From NCBI RefSeq assembly GCF_002902755.1, contig NZ_PPRS01000018.1, positions 53,412-117,411 of the forward strand: 64,000 bases of DNA. The letters run 5' to 3'. Positions 1-9,875 of this stretch are shown one piece after another. Origin of the DNA: Mammaliicoccus lentus. GTDB lineage: Bacteria > Bacillota > Bacilli > Staphylococcales > Staphylococcaceae. Positions within the stretch are counted from its first letter, which is position 1. The number at the start of each line of letters is the position of its first letter. Under the pieces are notes generated by a model, which saw nothing but the letters and a program-made list of their open reading frames with translations, had not been told where the DNA came from and searched no databases. Position numbers and translations under genes: made by a program.

Positions 1-882
1 ATGAATAGGGTAGTGATAGTCAGAAATACTTTTTTCTATAATCTCTTTTCTTGGAGAAGCATCAATCGCTTTTTGTAAATTTTGGCTTACTTTAGTTAAA
101 AATGATTTGTCTGTTGATATAAGAAAAGTTCTTGCTTTCTCGTCATGTTCTGCTTGAGCTAAGATGTCTTGAATGATGTAATCTACATTAGAATAATCGT
201 CCGCAATAATGGCTATTTCACTAGGACCTGCGATTTGATCAATACCAACGACGCCATATAATAATTGTTTGCTTAAAGATACAAATTGATTACCAGGACC
301 TACTATTTTGTCGACTTTTGGAATTGTTTCAGTTCCGTAAGCTAAAGCAGCTATACTTTGTGCACCACCAACTTGGAAGACGCGATTTACGCCAGCAATA
401 TAACATGCAGCAAGAATAGCTGAATTAATACCATCTTTTTGAGGTGGTGTTACGACTGTAATTTCTTTAACATCTGCAACTTTTGCTAATGTTGCAGTCA
501 TCAATACAGTAGAAGGGTAACTTGCTTTTCCACCGGGTACATAAATGCCGACTTTTTCAATAGGATGATAAAGTTGGTATGTTTGACCAGTTGTGACATT
601 TTCATGTTTGATTTTCTGTTGAAATGTTTTAATGTTCTCGTGACTATTCATTAATGCTTGTTTTAATTCTTCAGAAATTAAATTAATGCTATTTTCTATT
701 TCTTGTTTAGAAACTTCTAAATTTTCTAGTTTAACATTGTCGAATTTCTCATTATATTTAAATAATGCATTATCTTTATTTTCTTTAACATCGTTAATTA
801 TATTTTTTACATTTTCAGTATGACTAGCTTCAGTGATACAATCTTGTTCAAATTTTTGTTTGAATTCAGTTTTAGATAGCAT
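1..882 (-). CDS. hisD: histidinol dehydrogenase (partial, C-terminus beyond window)
   Basis: Catalyses the last two steps of histidine synthesis, oxidising L-histidinol to L-histidine with two NAD+. The first 294 codons are present and open to the window edge; the family is about 415-430 residues, so roughly the last third is missing. Visible family hallmarks are VGIYVPGGKA (residues 111-120), the signature IVGPGNQFVSLSKQ (193-206) and LAQAEHD (241-247), whose Gln243 and His246 are expected zinc ligands. The ATG start overlaps the last 11 bases of hisG, so the two are translationally coupled. Third gene of a leftward hisZ-hisG-hisD operon that must continue to the left. Identification is secure. 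Confidence 0.95.
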   Translation of the reverse strand, partial: MLSKTEFKQKFEQDCITEASHTENVKNIINDVKENKDNALFKYNEKFDNVKLENLEVSKQEIENSINLISEELKQALMNSHENIKTFQQKIKHENVTTGQTYQLYHPIEKVGIYVPGGKASYPSTVLMTATLAKVADVKEITVVTPPQKDGINSAILAACYIAGVNRVFQVGGAQSIAALAYGTETIPKVDKIVGPGNQFVSLSKQLLYGVVGIDQIAGPSEIAIIADDYSNVDYIIQDILAQAEHDEKARTFLISTDKSFLTKVSQNLQKAIDASPRKEIIEKSISDYHYPIH

Positions 883-1489
883 TAATAGACACTCCAATCT
901 CTTTAATAAAGGATTCTATGCTTTTGGACTTACTAAAGAACGCATGTTTATTGGTTATTAATTTTGCATTAATATCTCCTATAGACTCCTTTTCTTCTAA
1001 TCCGTTAGATTTAAGGGTGGTACCTGTTTGGACTATATCTACTATAGCGTCTACCATATTAACGACTGCAGCTAATTCTACAGACCCGGACAATGGTATG
1101 ATGGATACATCTTGTCCTTTTTCTTTAAAATATGCTTTTGTTGTTTTAACGTATGTTGTAGCAATTTTTTTATATTCCGTTACTTCTGGTTTGCTTGCAA
1201 CAGCAAAATGACAATATCCAAACGGTAAATCGACCAAGTTATTTACATTTAAGTTCTCTTTTTCATCTAAAATATCACTACCTGTAATACCAATATCTGC
1301 AATACCTTGTTCTACGTACGTTGAAACATCTTGACCTTTTACTAAGATAAATCTAACGTCCTCACTTTGAATTTGTAATTTTCTCTCTCTATTATTTAAT
1401 GCTTCTACCCATTTACTGTTTCCGTTTGAATCAATAAACTTTATGAAGTCTTTTAATAAACGACCTTTACTTAATGCAACTGTTAACAT
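872..1489 (-). CDS. hisG: ATP phosphoribosyltransferase, short form catalytic subunit
   Basis: First committed step of histidine synthesis: joins ATP and PRPP to give phosphoribosyl-ATP. At 205 residues it is the short form, which lacks the C-terminal regulatory domain and needs HisZ; hisZ lies directly upstream. The PRPP-binding stretch DIVQTGTTLK is at residues 151-160 and GSVELAAVVNMVDAIVDI precedes it. An AGGAGG ribosome binding site sits about 4 bases before the ATG and overlaps the hisZ stop codon. Its end overlaps the hisD start by 11 bases. Length and motifs match the firmicute short HisG family. Confidence 0.96.
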   Translation of the reverse strand: MLTVALSKGRLLKDFIKFIDSNGNSKWVEALNNRERKLQIQSEDVRFILVKGQDVSTYVEQGIADIGITGSDILDEKENLNVNNLVDLPFGYCHFAVASKPEVTEYKKIATTYVKTTKAYFKEKGQDVSIIPLSGSVELAAVVNMVDAIVDIVQTGTTLKSNGLEEKESIGDINAKLITNKHAFFSKSKSIESFIKEIGVSINAI

Positions 1490-1498
1490 AAGAACCTC

Positions 1499-2329
1499 CT
1501 AATTTAATTGGATACCAAAGCCAAATCCTTCTAAAGTGCCATTATAATGACCGCCTGAAGCGATTGGATTTCCATTTTCGTTTTGATAAAGTTGAATAAA
1601 ACTTCCCACGTAATAAGATTTTGGAGGCATTGTTGTAATATCTAAATGTACGTGTTGAACACCAGATTCTTTAAGTGCCTTTTTCCAAAATTGTAGAGAC
1701 TGATAAGTAGGGTGGTTAACATCAGCAAAAGTTGTTAGAAATTCTAATTGTTTATGTGTTGGTGTCTTTAAAAGTTTTACGACAGGATGTTCTTGTGTTA
1801 ATAATTTTGATATTTTCGAAATGTTACGTTCGCTTATTGCCTGATACAATTCATCTGTATGTTCTTCTGAAGAAAGCAATAAATCGAATAATTGATAATG
1901 ACCGATTACAGCAAAATCAATATTTAAATCTAGTTTAGTATGAATAAAATCGTAGATATATTGATAACATTGAAGCATGTCTTGTCTAGTCGGGTTAAAA
2001 ATTTCGATACCTAGGTTTGTGTGAATATGTTCATTCACTGCGATAGGTCCTGCATAAGTAACACGAGATGCTTTCAGTTGATATTCACGGCTATAATGTT
2101 GTATTTGATCTGTCCAATCATTTCTTAAACTATAGAATGAATCACCATTTTTCCAAATACTGCGTGTATCTAAACTATCTAAATCATCTTGTGTTAGTTG
2201 TTTCCATTGGAGTTTTTCAATAAAACTCATATCGATTACTTCGAAATTTCTTTCATTAAAATAGTTTAAAAAAGCTAATTCTTTCTCTTTGTTTGAAATA
2301 ACATCTTCTTTATAACGTACATAATCCAT
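1499..2329 (-). CDS. hisZ: ATP phosphoribosyltransferase regulatory subunit
   Basis: HisZ is a catalytically inactive paralogue of histidyl-tRNA synthetase that forms an octamer with short HisG and confers histidine feedback inhibition. The 276-residue protein shows the class II synthetase-like fold elements, for example YAGPIAVNEH and ASGGHYNGTLEGFGFGIQ near the C-terminus. An in-frame ATG ten codons earlier is possible, but GAGGTTAATAAT before the ATG at 2329 fits a ribosome binding site better and gives the usual length of the short staphylococcal form. First gene of the leftward his operon, with a good sigma-A promoter and a CodY-like box upstream. Confidence 0.92.
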   Translation of the reverse strand: MDYVRYKEDVISNKEKELAFLNYFNERNFEVIDMSFIEKLQWKQLTQDDLDSLDTRSIWKNGDSFYSLRNDWTDQIQHYSREYQLKASRVTYAGPIAVNEHIHTNLGIEIFNPTRQDMLQCYQYIYDFIHTKLDLNIDFAVIGHYQLFDLLLSSEEHTDELYQAISERNISKISKLLTQEHPVVKLLKTPTHKQLEFLTTFADVNHPTYQSLQFWKKALKESGVQHVHLDITTMPPKSYYVGSFIQLYQNENGNPIASGGHYNGTLEGFGFGIQLN

Positions 2330-2388
2330 ATTATTAACCTCGCTTTTACTCTCTACCAAACTAAAGTGTTTTTTAATTTATAGAGAAT

Positions 2389-2417
2389 ACTATAACACGG
2401 TTAATTTAACTTATCAA
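2389..2417 (-). promoter_or_regulatory. sigma-A promoter of hisZGD operon
   Basis: On the minus strand TTGATA and TATAGT are separated by exactly 17 bases, about 60 bases upstream of the hisZ ATG. The leader is too short for a T-box or attenuator. Confidence 0.75.
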
Positions 2418-2420
2418 TTG

Positions 2421-2435
2421 AAAGTTCTGAAAATT
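2421..2435 (-). promoter_or_regulatory. CodY-like box upstream of hisZ
   Basis: Minus-strand AATTTTCAGAACTTT matches 13 of 15 positions of the CodY consensus AATTTTCWGAAAATT. It lies just upstream of the -35 element, as expected for repression of an amino acid operon in rich medium. Binding is inferred, not shown. Confidence 0.5.
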
Positions 2436-2453
2436 TGTATAGTTTAAACAATT

Positions 2454-2490
2454 AAAAAAATAGTCCGGGTCAATTTTTATGTCCCGGACT
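2454..2490 (-). terminator. terminator of the MFS transporter gene
   Basis: An 8-bp perfect stem (AGTCCGGG with CCCGGACT) is followed on the minus strand by a run of seven U. It ends the leftward MFS gene and separates it from the his promoter. Confidence 0.85.
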
Positions 2491-2504
2491 CTAATATAGA
2501 AATT

Positions 2505-3677
2505 TTATGATTGTGCTGTTTCAGTTGGTGTTTTATGAAATAGTAATAAAATGAACACGATAAATATAAATGAAGCAACCATTGTAAAGAAGACAGTACC
2601 ATTTGATATTTCAATAATTGCGCCACCTAGCATCGGTCCGATAATACTACCAACACTAAACGACATAGCAATCATTAAATTCCCGGCAGGTAAGTTGTGT
2701 CGTGGTGTTAAGTCTGTCATAAAGCTGACACCTAAACCATAAAATGATCCAGTGAATAATCCGGCTGTAAGGAATAGAGCAATCATAATAAATGGTGTCG
2801 TTGGTAAGAAGTCGCCCAATAGGAATATAACACTGCCTATTAAGGTTAACCCTGTTAATACTTTTTTACGTCCATGCAAATCACTGAACATACCAATTGG
2901 TACTTGGAATAATATTGCTCCAAGGCTAAATGCAGGTAATATTAATGTGATACTTGTTACATCTAAACCATTTCTTAAACCGTATACTGGGAAGTTACTG
3001 TGTAAACCAGCTTCAAATAACCCGTATAATAATGGAAACATAAATGCAATCCAAGAAGTTTTGATTACATCACCGAAGTTTTTCAATGTATTAATCATGC
3101 TAATAGGGCGAACATTTGATGACGGAAATTCATTGTGTATTAATAAAACTAAAGAAATTGTAATAATGGATAGAATTGCAGATAAGATAAATGGTAATGT
3201 TTCTGAAACATCTACGAGCTTAGCCAGTAGAGGTCCGAGCATAAACCCAGCAGAAAAACTAAAACCATATACAGAAATGGTTCTACCTAATTTTTCTTTA
3301 GGTGTGATATGAGTTAACCATGTTTGTGTACTGAAATGTAACATATTATCGCCAATACCTATTAAAAGTCTTAAAATAAACCAAATGGATAAGGTTTTTA
3401 AAACAGGGAATAAGAGTAAGGATAATGCGACTATAGCGCCACCTATTAAAATTATATATTTAAATCCACTGCGACGTACAAGACCTTCAATAAAGAATGA
3501 AGATAGAAATACACCAATATATAAAGATGTTGCATGTAATCCATTTAAAGAACTAGAGACACCGCTTCTTTCAAATATGACTGATATTAATGGTAAAAGC
3601 ATCCCTTGTGAGAAACCAGAAACAGCAACAATGATTGAGAGTATAATAAATAATTTTTTAAATGATGAATTTTTCAT
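2505..3677 (-). CDS. MFS family efflux transporter
   Basis: A 390-residue polytopic membrane protein of the major facilitator superfamily, probably with 12 transmembrane helices. The loop between helices 2 and 3 (GLVRRSGFKYI) and its counterpart in the second half (GMFSDLHGRKKVL) carry the family's conserved motif A. This architecture fits a proton-driven exporter of drugs or metabolites; the substrate cannot be read from sequence. The start at 3677 follows a GGGGGG ribosome binding site; an upstream in-frame start would add 20 residues. It has its own terminator and is divergent from pncB. Confidence 0.85.
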   Translation of the reverse strand: MKNSSFKKLFIILSIIVAVSGFSQGMLLPLISVIFERSGVSSSLNGLHATSLYIGVFLSSFFIEGLVRRSGFKYIILIGGAIVALSLLLFPVLKTLSIWFILRLLIGIGDNMLHFSTQTWLTHITPKEKLGRTISVYGFSFSAGFMLGPLLAKLVDVSETLPFILSAILSIITISLVLLIHNEFPSSNVRPISMINTLKNFGDVIKTSWIAFMFPLLYGLFEAGLHSNFPVYGLRNGLDVTSITLILPAFSLGAILFQVPIGMFSDLHGRKKVLTGLTLIGSVIFLLGDFLPTTPFIMIALFLTAGLFTGSFYGLGVSFMTDLTPRHNLPAGNLMIAMSFSVGSIIGPMLGGAIIEISNGTVFFTMVASFIFIVFILLLFHKTPTETAQS

Positions 3678-3835
3678 TTCGTAGCCCCCCACGTATTTAT
3701 TTGACATCTTTAGTATTTTATCACAGAGATAAATCACTTTATATGAAGAAATTAAAATAATTTCAAATTCTAAAATTAATTATCAAAAGTATGATAAAAT
3801 AATATAAAATTACATAATCTGAGGAGTATCTAACA

Positions 3836-5308
3836 ATGTATATATATGAAGACGATAGTTTAATGTTACACACGGATTTATATCAAATAAATATGGGAGA
3901 GACTTATTGGGGCGATGGCATTCACGAACGTACAGCAGTATTTGATTTATACTTTAGAAGTATGCCTTTTAATAGTGGTTATGCTATTTTTAGTGGTTTA
4001 GAAAGAATAGTTCAATTTATTGAGAATCTTAAATTTACAGAAACTGATATTGAATACTTAAGAGAAGTAGGCTATAAAGATGATTATTTAGCTTATTTAA
4101 AAGAATTACGTTTTACTGGTAACATTCGTGCAATGAGAGAAGGAGAGCTTTGTTTTAATAATGAACCATTAATTAGAGTGGAGGCGCCTTTAATACAAGC
4201 GCAATTAATCGAAACAGCCTTATTAAATATAGTGAATTTCCAAACTTTAATTGCTACTAAAGCAAGTAGGATTAAGCAGGTAGTGCATGATGAAATCGTT
4301 ATGGAGTTTAGCACAAGACGCGCACAAGAGATGGATGCTGCAATTTGGGGAGCTAGAGCTGCTGTTATTGGTGGTTTTGATTCAACTAGTAATGTGAGAG
4401 CTGGTAAATTATTTGGTATTCCTATTTCTGGAACACATGCCCACTCAATGGTACAAACATATGATGATGAATATGTAGCATTTAAGAAATACGCTCAAAG
4501 ACATAAAAATTGCGTTTTCTTAGTAGATACATTCCATACACTAAAATCGGGTGTACCAAATGCTATTAAAGTGGCTAAAGAACTAGGCGATAAAATAAAC
4601 TTTATTGGAATTCGTTTAGATTCTGGAGACATCGCTTATTTATCTAAAGAAGCAAGAAGAATGTTAGACGAAGCTGGTTTTGAAGATGCTAAAATATTTG
4701 CGTCTAACGATTTAGATGAAGAAACAATTACAAGCTTGAAAGCGCAAGGTGCAAAAGTAACTGCTTGGGGTGTTGGCACAAAATTAATCACAGCTTATGA
4801 TCAACCAGCTCTTGGTGCTGTTTATAAATTAGTAGCTATTGAAGATGAGAATGGTGAATTATCAGACAGAATTAAAATTTCAAATAATGCTGAAAAAGTT
4901 ACAACTCCTGGTAAGAAAAATGTTTATAGAATTATAAATACGAAAACAAATAAATCTGAAGGTGACTATATTACTTTAGAAGAAGAAGATCCGAATAAAG
5001 AAGAAAAATTAAAAATGTTCCATCCAGTTCATACTTATAAAATGAAATATATTAAAAACTTTAAAGCAATCGATTTACACCATGATATTTTTAAAGATGG
5101 AGAACTAGTCTATAAATTACCTGAAATTGAAGAAATTAAGGAATTTGCATTCAATAATCTAGAAATATTATGGGAAGAAAATAAGCGTTACTTGAACCCT
5201 GAAGAGTATCCAGTGGACTTAAGTAAAACTTGTTGGGATAATAAGAATAAGAAAATCTTTGAAGTTGCTGAAAGAGTAGCAGACGATATAAAGGAAGTGG
5301 ATGAATGA
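3836..5308 (+). CDS. pncB: nicotinate phosphoribosyltransferase
   Basis: Salvage enzyme of NAD synthesis: makes nicotinate mononucleotide from nicotinate and PRPP with ATP hydrolysis. The 490-residue length is typical. GTHAHSMVQ near residues 199-207 carries the histidine region that is phosphorylated in this family, and [10 protein letters not shown] and [15 protein letters not shown] are phosphoribosyl-binding segments. A GAGGAG ribosome binding site precedes the ATG. Its last four bases overlap nadE, so the two consecutive NAD pathway enzymes are co-transcribed and translationally coupled. Confidence 0.96.
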   Translation: MYIYEDDSLMLHTDLYQINMGETYWGDGIHERTAVFDLYFRSMPFNSGYAIFSGLERIVQFIENLKFTETDIEYLREVGYKDDYLAYLKELRFTGNIRAMREGELCFNNEPLIRVEAPLIQAQLIETALLNIVNFQTLIATKASRIKQVVHDEIVMEFSTRRAQEMDAAIWGARAAVIGGFDSTSNVRAGKLFGIPISGTHAHSMVQTYDDEYVAFKKYAQRHKNCVFLVDTFHTLKSGVPNAIKVAKELGDKINFIGIRLDSGDIAYLSKEARRMLDEAGFEDAKIFASNDLDEETITSLKAQGAKVTAWGVGTKLITAYDQPALGAVYKLVAIEDENGELSDRIKISNNAEKVTTPGKKNVYRIINTKTNKSEGDYITLEEEDPNKEEKLKMFHPVHTYKMKYIKNFKAIDLHHDIFKDGELVYKLPEIEEIKEFAFNNLEILWEENKRYLNPEEYPVDLSKTCWDNKNKKIFEVAERVADDIKEVDE

Positions 5309-6129
5309 TGAGAGATTTACAATCAATCATAATTAAAGAAATGAACGTAAAACCGACGATAGATCCAGAACAAGAATTTATAGAAATTAAAAACTTTTTA
5401 AAGTCATATATAAAAGCGCATAGCTTTATTAAATCACTTGTTTTAGGTATTTCTGGTGGACAAGATTCTACATTGCTTGGGAAAATTGCACAAATTACAG
5501 TAGATGAATTAAATGAAGAAGAAGGCGCTGAGTACGAATTTATAGCTGTAAGACTACCATACGGTGAACAATTTGATGAACAAGATACGCAAGATGCGTT
5601 AGATTTTATTAACCCGACGAAACGTGTAACAGTTAATATTAAACCTGCAGTGACAGCAAGCATTAAAAGCTTAAATGAAGCGGGCGTTGAATTGACGGAT
5701 TTCCAAAAAGGAAATGAAAAAGCAAGAGAACGTATGAAAGTACAGTATTCAATTGCATCTGCAAACAGTGGTTTAGTATTAGGTACTGACCACGGGGCTG
5801 AAAACATTACAGGTTTCTTTACTAAATTTGGCGATGGTGCGTGTGATGTAGCTCCATTATTTGGTTTGAACAAAAGGCAAGGTAAAGCAATTTTAAAATA
5901 TTTAGGTGGACCAGATCATCTTATTAATAAAATACCAACTGCTGATTTAGAAGAAGACAAACCAGCTTTACCAGACGAAGTAGCACTCGGTGTAACATAC
6001 GATGCGATAGATGATTTCTTAGAAGGTAAGAAAATTGATGAAAAAGATCAAGAAATCATTCAAAATCATTATGTAAGAAACGCTCATAAAAGAGAAATGC
6101 CTTATACTAGATACACTTGGCCAAAATAA
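5305..6129 (+). CDS. nadE: ammonia-dependent NAD+ synthetase
   Basis: Final step of NAD synthesis: amidates nicotinate adenine dinucleotide using ATP and ammonia. The 274-residue protein lacks the nitrilase (glutaminase) domain, so it is the ammonia-dependent form. The PP-loop SGGQDS is at residues 50-55; [19 protein letters not shown] contains the substrate-binding loop. AAGGAAGTG provides the ribosome binding site inside the end of pncB, with which it overlaps by four bases. Two adjacent ATG codons open the gene; either could initiate. Confidence 0.97.
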   Translation: MMRDLQSIIIKEMNVKPTIDPEQEFIEIKNFLKSYIKAHSFIKSLVLGISGGQDSTLLGKIAQITVDELNEEEGAEYEFIAVRLPYGEQFDEQDTQDALDFINPTKRVTVNIKPAVTASIKSLNEAGVELTDFQKGNEKARERMKVQYSIASANSGLVLGTDHGAENITGFFTKFGDGACDVAPLFGLNKRQGKAILKYLGGPDHLINKIPTADLEEDKPALPDEVALGVTYDAIDDFLEGKKIDEKDQEIIQNHYVRNAHKREMPYTRYTWPK

Positions 6130-6193
6130 AGCGTGACTTTTGTTAATTACGTTGATAAAATGATTCCAGTATTTTGAAAAATGGAGGGTTTAA

Positions 6194-6763
6194 ATGTCAG
6201 CTATATTAGATAATCCATGGTTGATGGTACTATCAATATTTATTATTAATATTATTTATGTATCATGCTTAACTATGAGAACCATTTTGACATTAAAGGG
6301 ATATCGATATGTAGCTGCTGCAGTAAGTGTACTAGAGGTAGTTGTTTATGTTATTGGATTAGGTTTAGTAATTAATAGTTTAGATCAAATTCAAAACATT
6401 TTAGCTTATGCGTTAGGATTTGCAGCGGGTATTATTGTTGGTATGAAGATTGAAGAAAAAATAGCTTTAGGATATATTGTAGTTAACGTTACAACTGCAG
6501 AATATGAAACAGATTTACCGAGAAAGTTAAGAGATTTAGGATATGGTGTAACGCATTACGTTGCCAAAGGAAGAGACGGCGATCGATTAGTAATGCAAAT
6601 ATTAACACCAAGAAGATTTGAATTAAAACTGATGGACACAATTAAACAGTTAGATTCAAAAGCTTTCGTAATAGCATACGAACCTAAAAATATTCATGGT
6701 GGCTTCTGGGTTAAAGGCGTACGAAGTAAAAAATTAAAGGCGTATGATACAGATGAAGTTTAA
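6194..6763 (+). CDS. UPF0316/DUF2179 family membrane protein
   Basis: A 189-residue protein with three predicted N-terminal transmembrane helices (about residues 10-27, 36-60 and 65-85) followed by a DUF2179-type cytoplasmic domain with the charged segment [12 protein letters not shown]. It resembles Bacillus YebE. Function unknown. The ribosome binding site is GGAGGG. It overlaps the following NETI-motif gene, as yebE and yebG neighbour each other upstream of purine genes in Bacillus; here purB follows. Confidence 0.85.
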   Translation: MSAILDNPWLMVLSIFIINIIYVSCLTMRTILTLKGYRYVAAAVSVLEVVVYVIGLGLVINSLDQIQNILAYALGFAAGIIVGMKIEEKIALGYIVVNVTTAEYETDLPRKLRDLGYGVTHYVAKGRDGDRLVMQILTPRRFELKLMDTIKQLDSKAFVIAYEPKNIHGGFWVKGVRSKKLKAYDTDEV

Positions 6764-6929
6764 AGTAGAAGACAATGAAACAATCGAAATGTGCCTTAAA
6801 CGTATGAGAGAACAAGGATACACACCTGTAAAAAGATTCGAAAAACCTGTATTTATAGAAAATAAAGAGGGCGAATATGAAGTGCTAAAACAAGAAATCC
6901 AATTTGTCGGTAAAAAAATAAAAGATTAA
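6753..6929 (+). CDS. NETI motif-containing small protein (YebG-like)
   Basis: A 58-residue protein that shows the family's name-giving Asn-Glu-Thr-Ile motif near its N-terminus ([11 protein letters not shown]). An ATG three codons earlier (6744) is possible; the chosen start gives the usual family N-terminus MKFKVE. It overlaps the end of the UPF0316 gene by 11 bases and is followed by a strong terminator. Function unknown; its constant pairing with the UPF0316 gene suggests they act together. Confidence 0.8.
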   Translation: MKFKVEDNETIEMCLKRMREQGYTPVKRFEKPVFIENKEGEYEVLKQEIQFVGKKIKD

Positions 6930-6958
6930 TTAAAACTTAGGTTTAAATTGAGCATTAT

Positions 6959-7009
6959 ACTCCTATCAAAGTAGATACTTAAAAAGTAAAACTTTGATAG
7001 GAGTTTTTT
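6959..7009 (+). terminator. strong intrinsic terminator
   Basis: A perfect 14-bp stem (ACTCCTATCAAAGT with its complement) is followed by six U. It ends the UPF0316-NETI unit. Confidence 0.9.
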
Positions 7010-7144
7010 ATGTTTTTATCGTATTTAGCTTTTAATTTTGATAAGCACTGTTACAATGTATAATGTATTTAAAAATATATTTCTTGCACTAATTCACGAA
7101 CTATATTTATATTTTTATAAATAATGTACGTATTGTGTGATGTT

Positions 7145-7153
7145 TGTTATACT
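7145..7153 (+). promoter_or_regulatory. extended -10 promoter of purB
   Basis: TGT followed by TATACT forms an extended -10 element about 35 bases before the purB ATG. No good -35 is visible. Confidence 0.5.
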
Positions 7154-7187
7154 GTAAGTGACTAATATATGATAGGAGAATTTATCA

Positions 7188-8483
7188 ATGATTGAACGTT
7201 ATTCTAGAGAAGAAATGACTAATATTTGGTCTGAACAAAATCGTTTTGAGGCTTGGTTAGAAGTAGAAATACTTGCTTGTGAAGCATGGAGCAAGCTCGG
7301 ACATATTCCAGAAGAAGATGTAAAGTTAATTAGAGAAAATGCTAAAGTCGATGTAGACCGAGCAAAAGAGATCGAACAAGAAACAAGACATGATGTTGTA
7401 GCATTTACACGACAAGTTTCAGAAACATTAGGAGAAGAACGTAAGTGGGTACATTACGGTTTAACTTCAACTGACGTAGTAGATACGGCATTAAGTTATG
7501 TTGTTAAACAGGCAAATGAAATCATTGAAAAAGATTTAGAAAGATTTTTAGAAGTTTTAAAAAATAAAGCTATTGAACATAAAACAACTTTAATGATGGG
7601 TAGAACACATGGTGTACATGCAGAACCAACTACATTTGGTATCAAAATGGCATTATGGTATACGGAAATGAAACGTAACTTAGAAAGATTTAAACGTGTA
7701 CGTGAAGAAATTGAAGTTGGTAAAATGAGTGGAGCTGTTGGTACATTCGCTAACATCCCGCCTGAAATCGAAGAACATGTATGTAAAGAACTTGGGTTAG
7801 ATTGTGCACCGGTTTCAACTCAAACATTACAACGTGATCGACACGCTTACTACATTGCGACATTAGGCTTAATCGCAACTTCTATAGAAAAATTCGCTGT
7901 TGAAGTTCGTGGATTACAAAAAACTGAAACAAGAGAAGTTGAAGAAGCATTTGCAAAAGGACAAAAAGGGTCATCAGCTATGCCTCATAAACGTAATCCA
8001 ATTGGATCAGAAAACGTTACTGGTTTAGCACGAGTTATTCGTGGTTATATCACTACCGCTTATGAAAACGTTCCTTTATGGCATGAAAGAGATATTTCAC
8101 ATTCTTCAGCAGAGCGTATTATGTTACCAGATGTAACAATAGCTTTAGATTACGCTTTAAATAGATTTACAAATATTATAGATAGATTAACAGTATATCC
8201 TGAAAATATGAAAAAAAATATAGACAAAACATTTGGCCTTATATACTCTCAACGTGTTATGCTAACATTAATCAATAAAGGTATGGTTAGAGAAGAAGCT
8301 TATGATATCGTTCAACCAAAAGCGATGGAATCTTGGGAAACTCAAACACCATTTAGAACATTAGTTGAACAAGACAGTAGAATTACTGAATTATTGGACG
8401 CTAAAGAATTAGATGAATGCTTCGATGAAAATCATCATTTAAACCAAGTAGATACAATATTCAAGAGAGCTGGAATCGAATAA
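7188..8483 (+). CDS. purB: adenylosuccinate lyase
   Basis: Acts twice in purine synthesis, releasing fumarate from SAICAR and from adenylosuccinate. The 431-residue length is that of the firmicute enzyme. The fumarase/aspartase superfamily signature [17 protein letters not shown] lies near residues 261-277 and carries the catalytic serine loop; TSTDVVDTA and [12 protein letters not shown] are other active-site segments with the catalytic histidine. GATAGGAGA is the ribosome binding site. It stands apart from any main pur operon and has its own promoter. Confidence 0.97.
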   Translation: MIERYSREEMTNIWSEQNRFEAWLEVEILACEAWSKLGHIPEEDVKLIRENAKVDVDRAKEIEQETRHDVVAFTRQVSETLGEERKWVHYGLTSTDVVDTALSYVVKQANEIIEKDLERFLEVLKNKAIEHKTTLMMGRTHGVHAEPTTFGIKMALWYTEMKRNLERFKRVREEIEVGKMSGAVGTFANIPPEIEEHVCKELGLDCAPVSTQTLQRDRHAYYIATLGLIATSIEKFAVEVRGLQKTETREVEEAFAKGQKGSSAMPHKRNPIGSENVTGLARVIRGYITTAYENVPLWHERDISHSSAERIMLPDVTIALDYALNRFTNIIDRLTVYPENMKKNIDKTFGLIYSQRVMLTLINKGMVREEAYDIVQPKAMESWETQTPFRTLVEQDSRITELLDAKELDECFDENHHLNQVDTIFKRAGIE

Positions 8484-8559
8484 AATAGTTTATGCTGTAC
8501 TTTAATAGAGTAATGCATTAAAATGCAATTAATGAACTTATTAAACAGGGGTTGATTTT

Positions 8560-8862
8560 TTGCAAATTGAAAAATTACGAGGTCAAGCACTAAACGAACT
8601 ATTTGATGCTATTTTAACGCTCGAAACTAGAGAAGAATGTTATCAATTTTTTGATGACTTATGTACAGTTAATGAAATACAATCATTATCTCAACGACTT
8701 CAAGTTGCTAAGATGATTAAACAAGGCAACACATATGCACATATTGAAAAAGAATCAGGTGCATCGACAGCTACTATTTCACGTGTTAAACGTTCTTTGC
8801 AATGGGGCAATGATGCTTACACGATGATTTTAGAAAGAATGAACATAGAATTCGAAAAATAG
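8560..8862 (+). CDS. YerC/YecD family TrpR-like regulator
   Basis: A 100-residue helix-turn-helix protein of the YerC/YecD family, related to the tryptophan repressor. The recognition region GASTATISRVKRSL is near residues 67-80. It starts with TTG, preceded by AGGGG at good spacing; no ATG is available near the family's N-terminus. The regulated genes are unknown. It follows purB by 76 bases without a terminator, so it may be read from the purB promoter. Confidence 0.85.
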   Translation: MQIEKLRGQALNELFDAILTLETREECYQFFDDLCTVNEIQSLSQRLQVAKMIKQGNTYAHIEKESGASTATISRVKRSLQWGNDAYTMILERMNIEFEK

Positions 8863-8902
8863 ATAATAGAGTCTGAGATACATATCTCTCACTCAAAATA
8901 CA

Positions 8903-8935
8903 GGCTGAGACATTTAATTATGTCTCAGCCTTATT
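8903..8935 (+). terminator. terminator after the YerC-like gene
   Basis: An 11-bp stem GGCTGAGACAT with ATGTCTCAGCC and a short U-rich tail. It belongs to the GAGACAT/ATGTCTC hairpin family found repeatedly in this window. Confidence 0.75.
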
Positions 8936-9010
8936 CATTATATTTAATTTTGATAAATTATATGAAAAGCTATATAATTATTAAACTAGGTTAATTAGGG
9001 AGCGTTTATA

Positions 9011-9724
9011 ATGAAGAAGTTATTTACAGCACTTGCTGTTGCTACACTTTTATTAAGTGCATGTGGTATACAGCAAAATACAGAAGATAATCAGTCAGAA
9101 GAGAATAAGTCTAACAATGAATCGAAACAAAATGAAAACAACAAGCAAAAAGAAAATGAAAAACAAGATGAAAAAGATAAACATAAAGTTACTAAGAAAA
9201 ATGGTGTAACTTATGTTGACGGTCATGTTTTTGTAAATAAAAAAATTGATTTACCTAAAGATTATGCGCCTGGTGAAAATGCTACTGCAAGAAATCAATT
9301 GAACAAATTAATTCAAGATGCAAGAAATCAAGATTTAGATTTAGTGTTTAGAAGTGGTTATCGTTCTTATGAGAGCCAAGAACAGTTATATAAAGATTAT
9401 GTAGCAAGAGATGGAGAAGAAGCTGCAAACCAGTATAGCGCAACACCTGGTAACTCAGAACATCAAACAGGTCTCGCTTTTGACGTAGGTTCTGATACAG
9501 CTACAGATGATTTTAGATCTTCTTTCGGTGATACTGATGAAGGTAAATGGATGGAAAAACATGCACATGAATATGGGTTTATTATTAGATATTTAGAAGG
9601 TAAAGAAGATATTACCGGATATCAATATGAACCATGGCACTTAAGATATGTTGGAAAAGATTTAGCACAGAAGATTCATCAAAAAAATGTAACATTAGAA
9701 GAGTATTTTGATTATGGATATTAA
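9011..9724 (+). CDS. VanY-family D-alanyl-D-alanine carboxypeptidase lipoprotein
   Basis: A secreted lipoprotein: signal peptide with lipobox LSAC (Cys18), then a low-complexity Glu/Asn/Lys/Gln linker (about residues 22-60), then a peptidase M15B/VanY domain. Zinc ligands are visible as His151 and Asp158 in SEHQTGLAFDVG and His210 in EPWHLRYVG, with Glu207 as the catalytic base. It should trim terminal D-Ala from peptidoglycan stem peptides on the outer membrane face. The ribosome binding site is AGGGAG. It is a single-gene unit closed by a terminator before pcrB. Confidence 0.92.
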   Translation: MKKLFTALAVATLLLSACGIQQNTEDNQSEENKSNNESKQNENNKQKENEKQDEKDKHKVTKKNGVTYVDGHVFVNKKIDLPKDYAPGENATARNQLNKLIQDARNQDLDLVFRSGYRSYESQEQLYKDYVARDGEEAANQYSATPGNSEHQTGLAFDVGSDTATDDFRSSFGDTDEGKWMEKHAHEYGFIIRYLEGKEDITGYQYEPWHLRYVGKDLAQKIHQKNVTLEEYFDYGY

Positions 9725-9747
9725 TTTTATTAAATGCTAAAAACAAT

Positions 9748-9795
9748 AAGCGAATTTTTACGATTATGAGGAGCGTATTATTCGCTTCTTTTTTG
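9748..9795 (+). terminator. terminator of the VanY lipoprotein gene
   Basis: Inverted repeat AAGCGAAT with ATTCGCTT around a 24-base loop, followed by six U. Confidence 0.7.
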
Positions 9796-9875
9796 TTTGA
9801 AATCGTCTATTTCATTTCGGAATTCAATCACAAAAATGCTATAATTAATCTTATGATAATTAAAGGAGATTGAGT

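Noticed and set aside
918..1211. Plus-strand frame inside hisG, and similar long shadow frames inside other genes
   Set aside because: They mirror conserved genes on the opposite strand or in another frame and have no ribosome binding site or family features.
2330..2388. T-box or attenuator leader for the his operon
   Set aside because: The predicted leader is under 60 bases and has no terminator or T-box motif.
7091..7130. Possible PurR box pair (CACGAACTAT and GTACG) upstream of purB
   Set aside because: The second arm has a mismatch in the CGAAC core and the spacing is off, so support is too weak.
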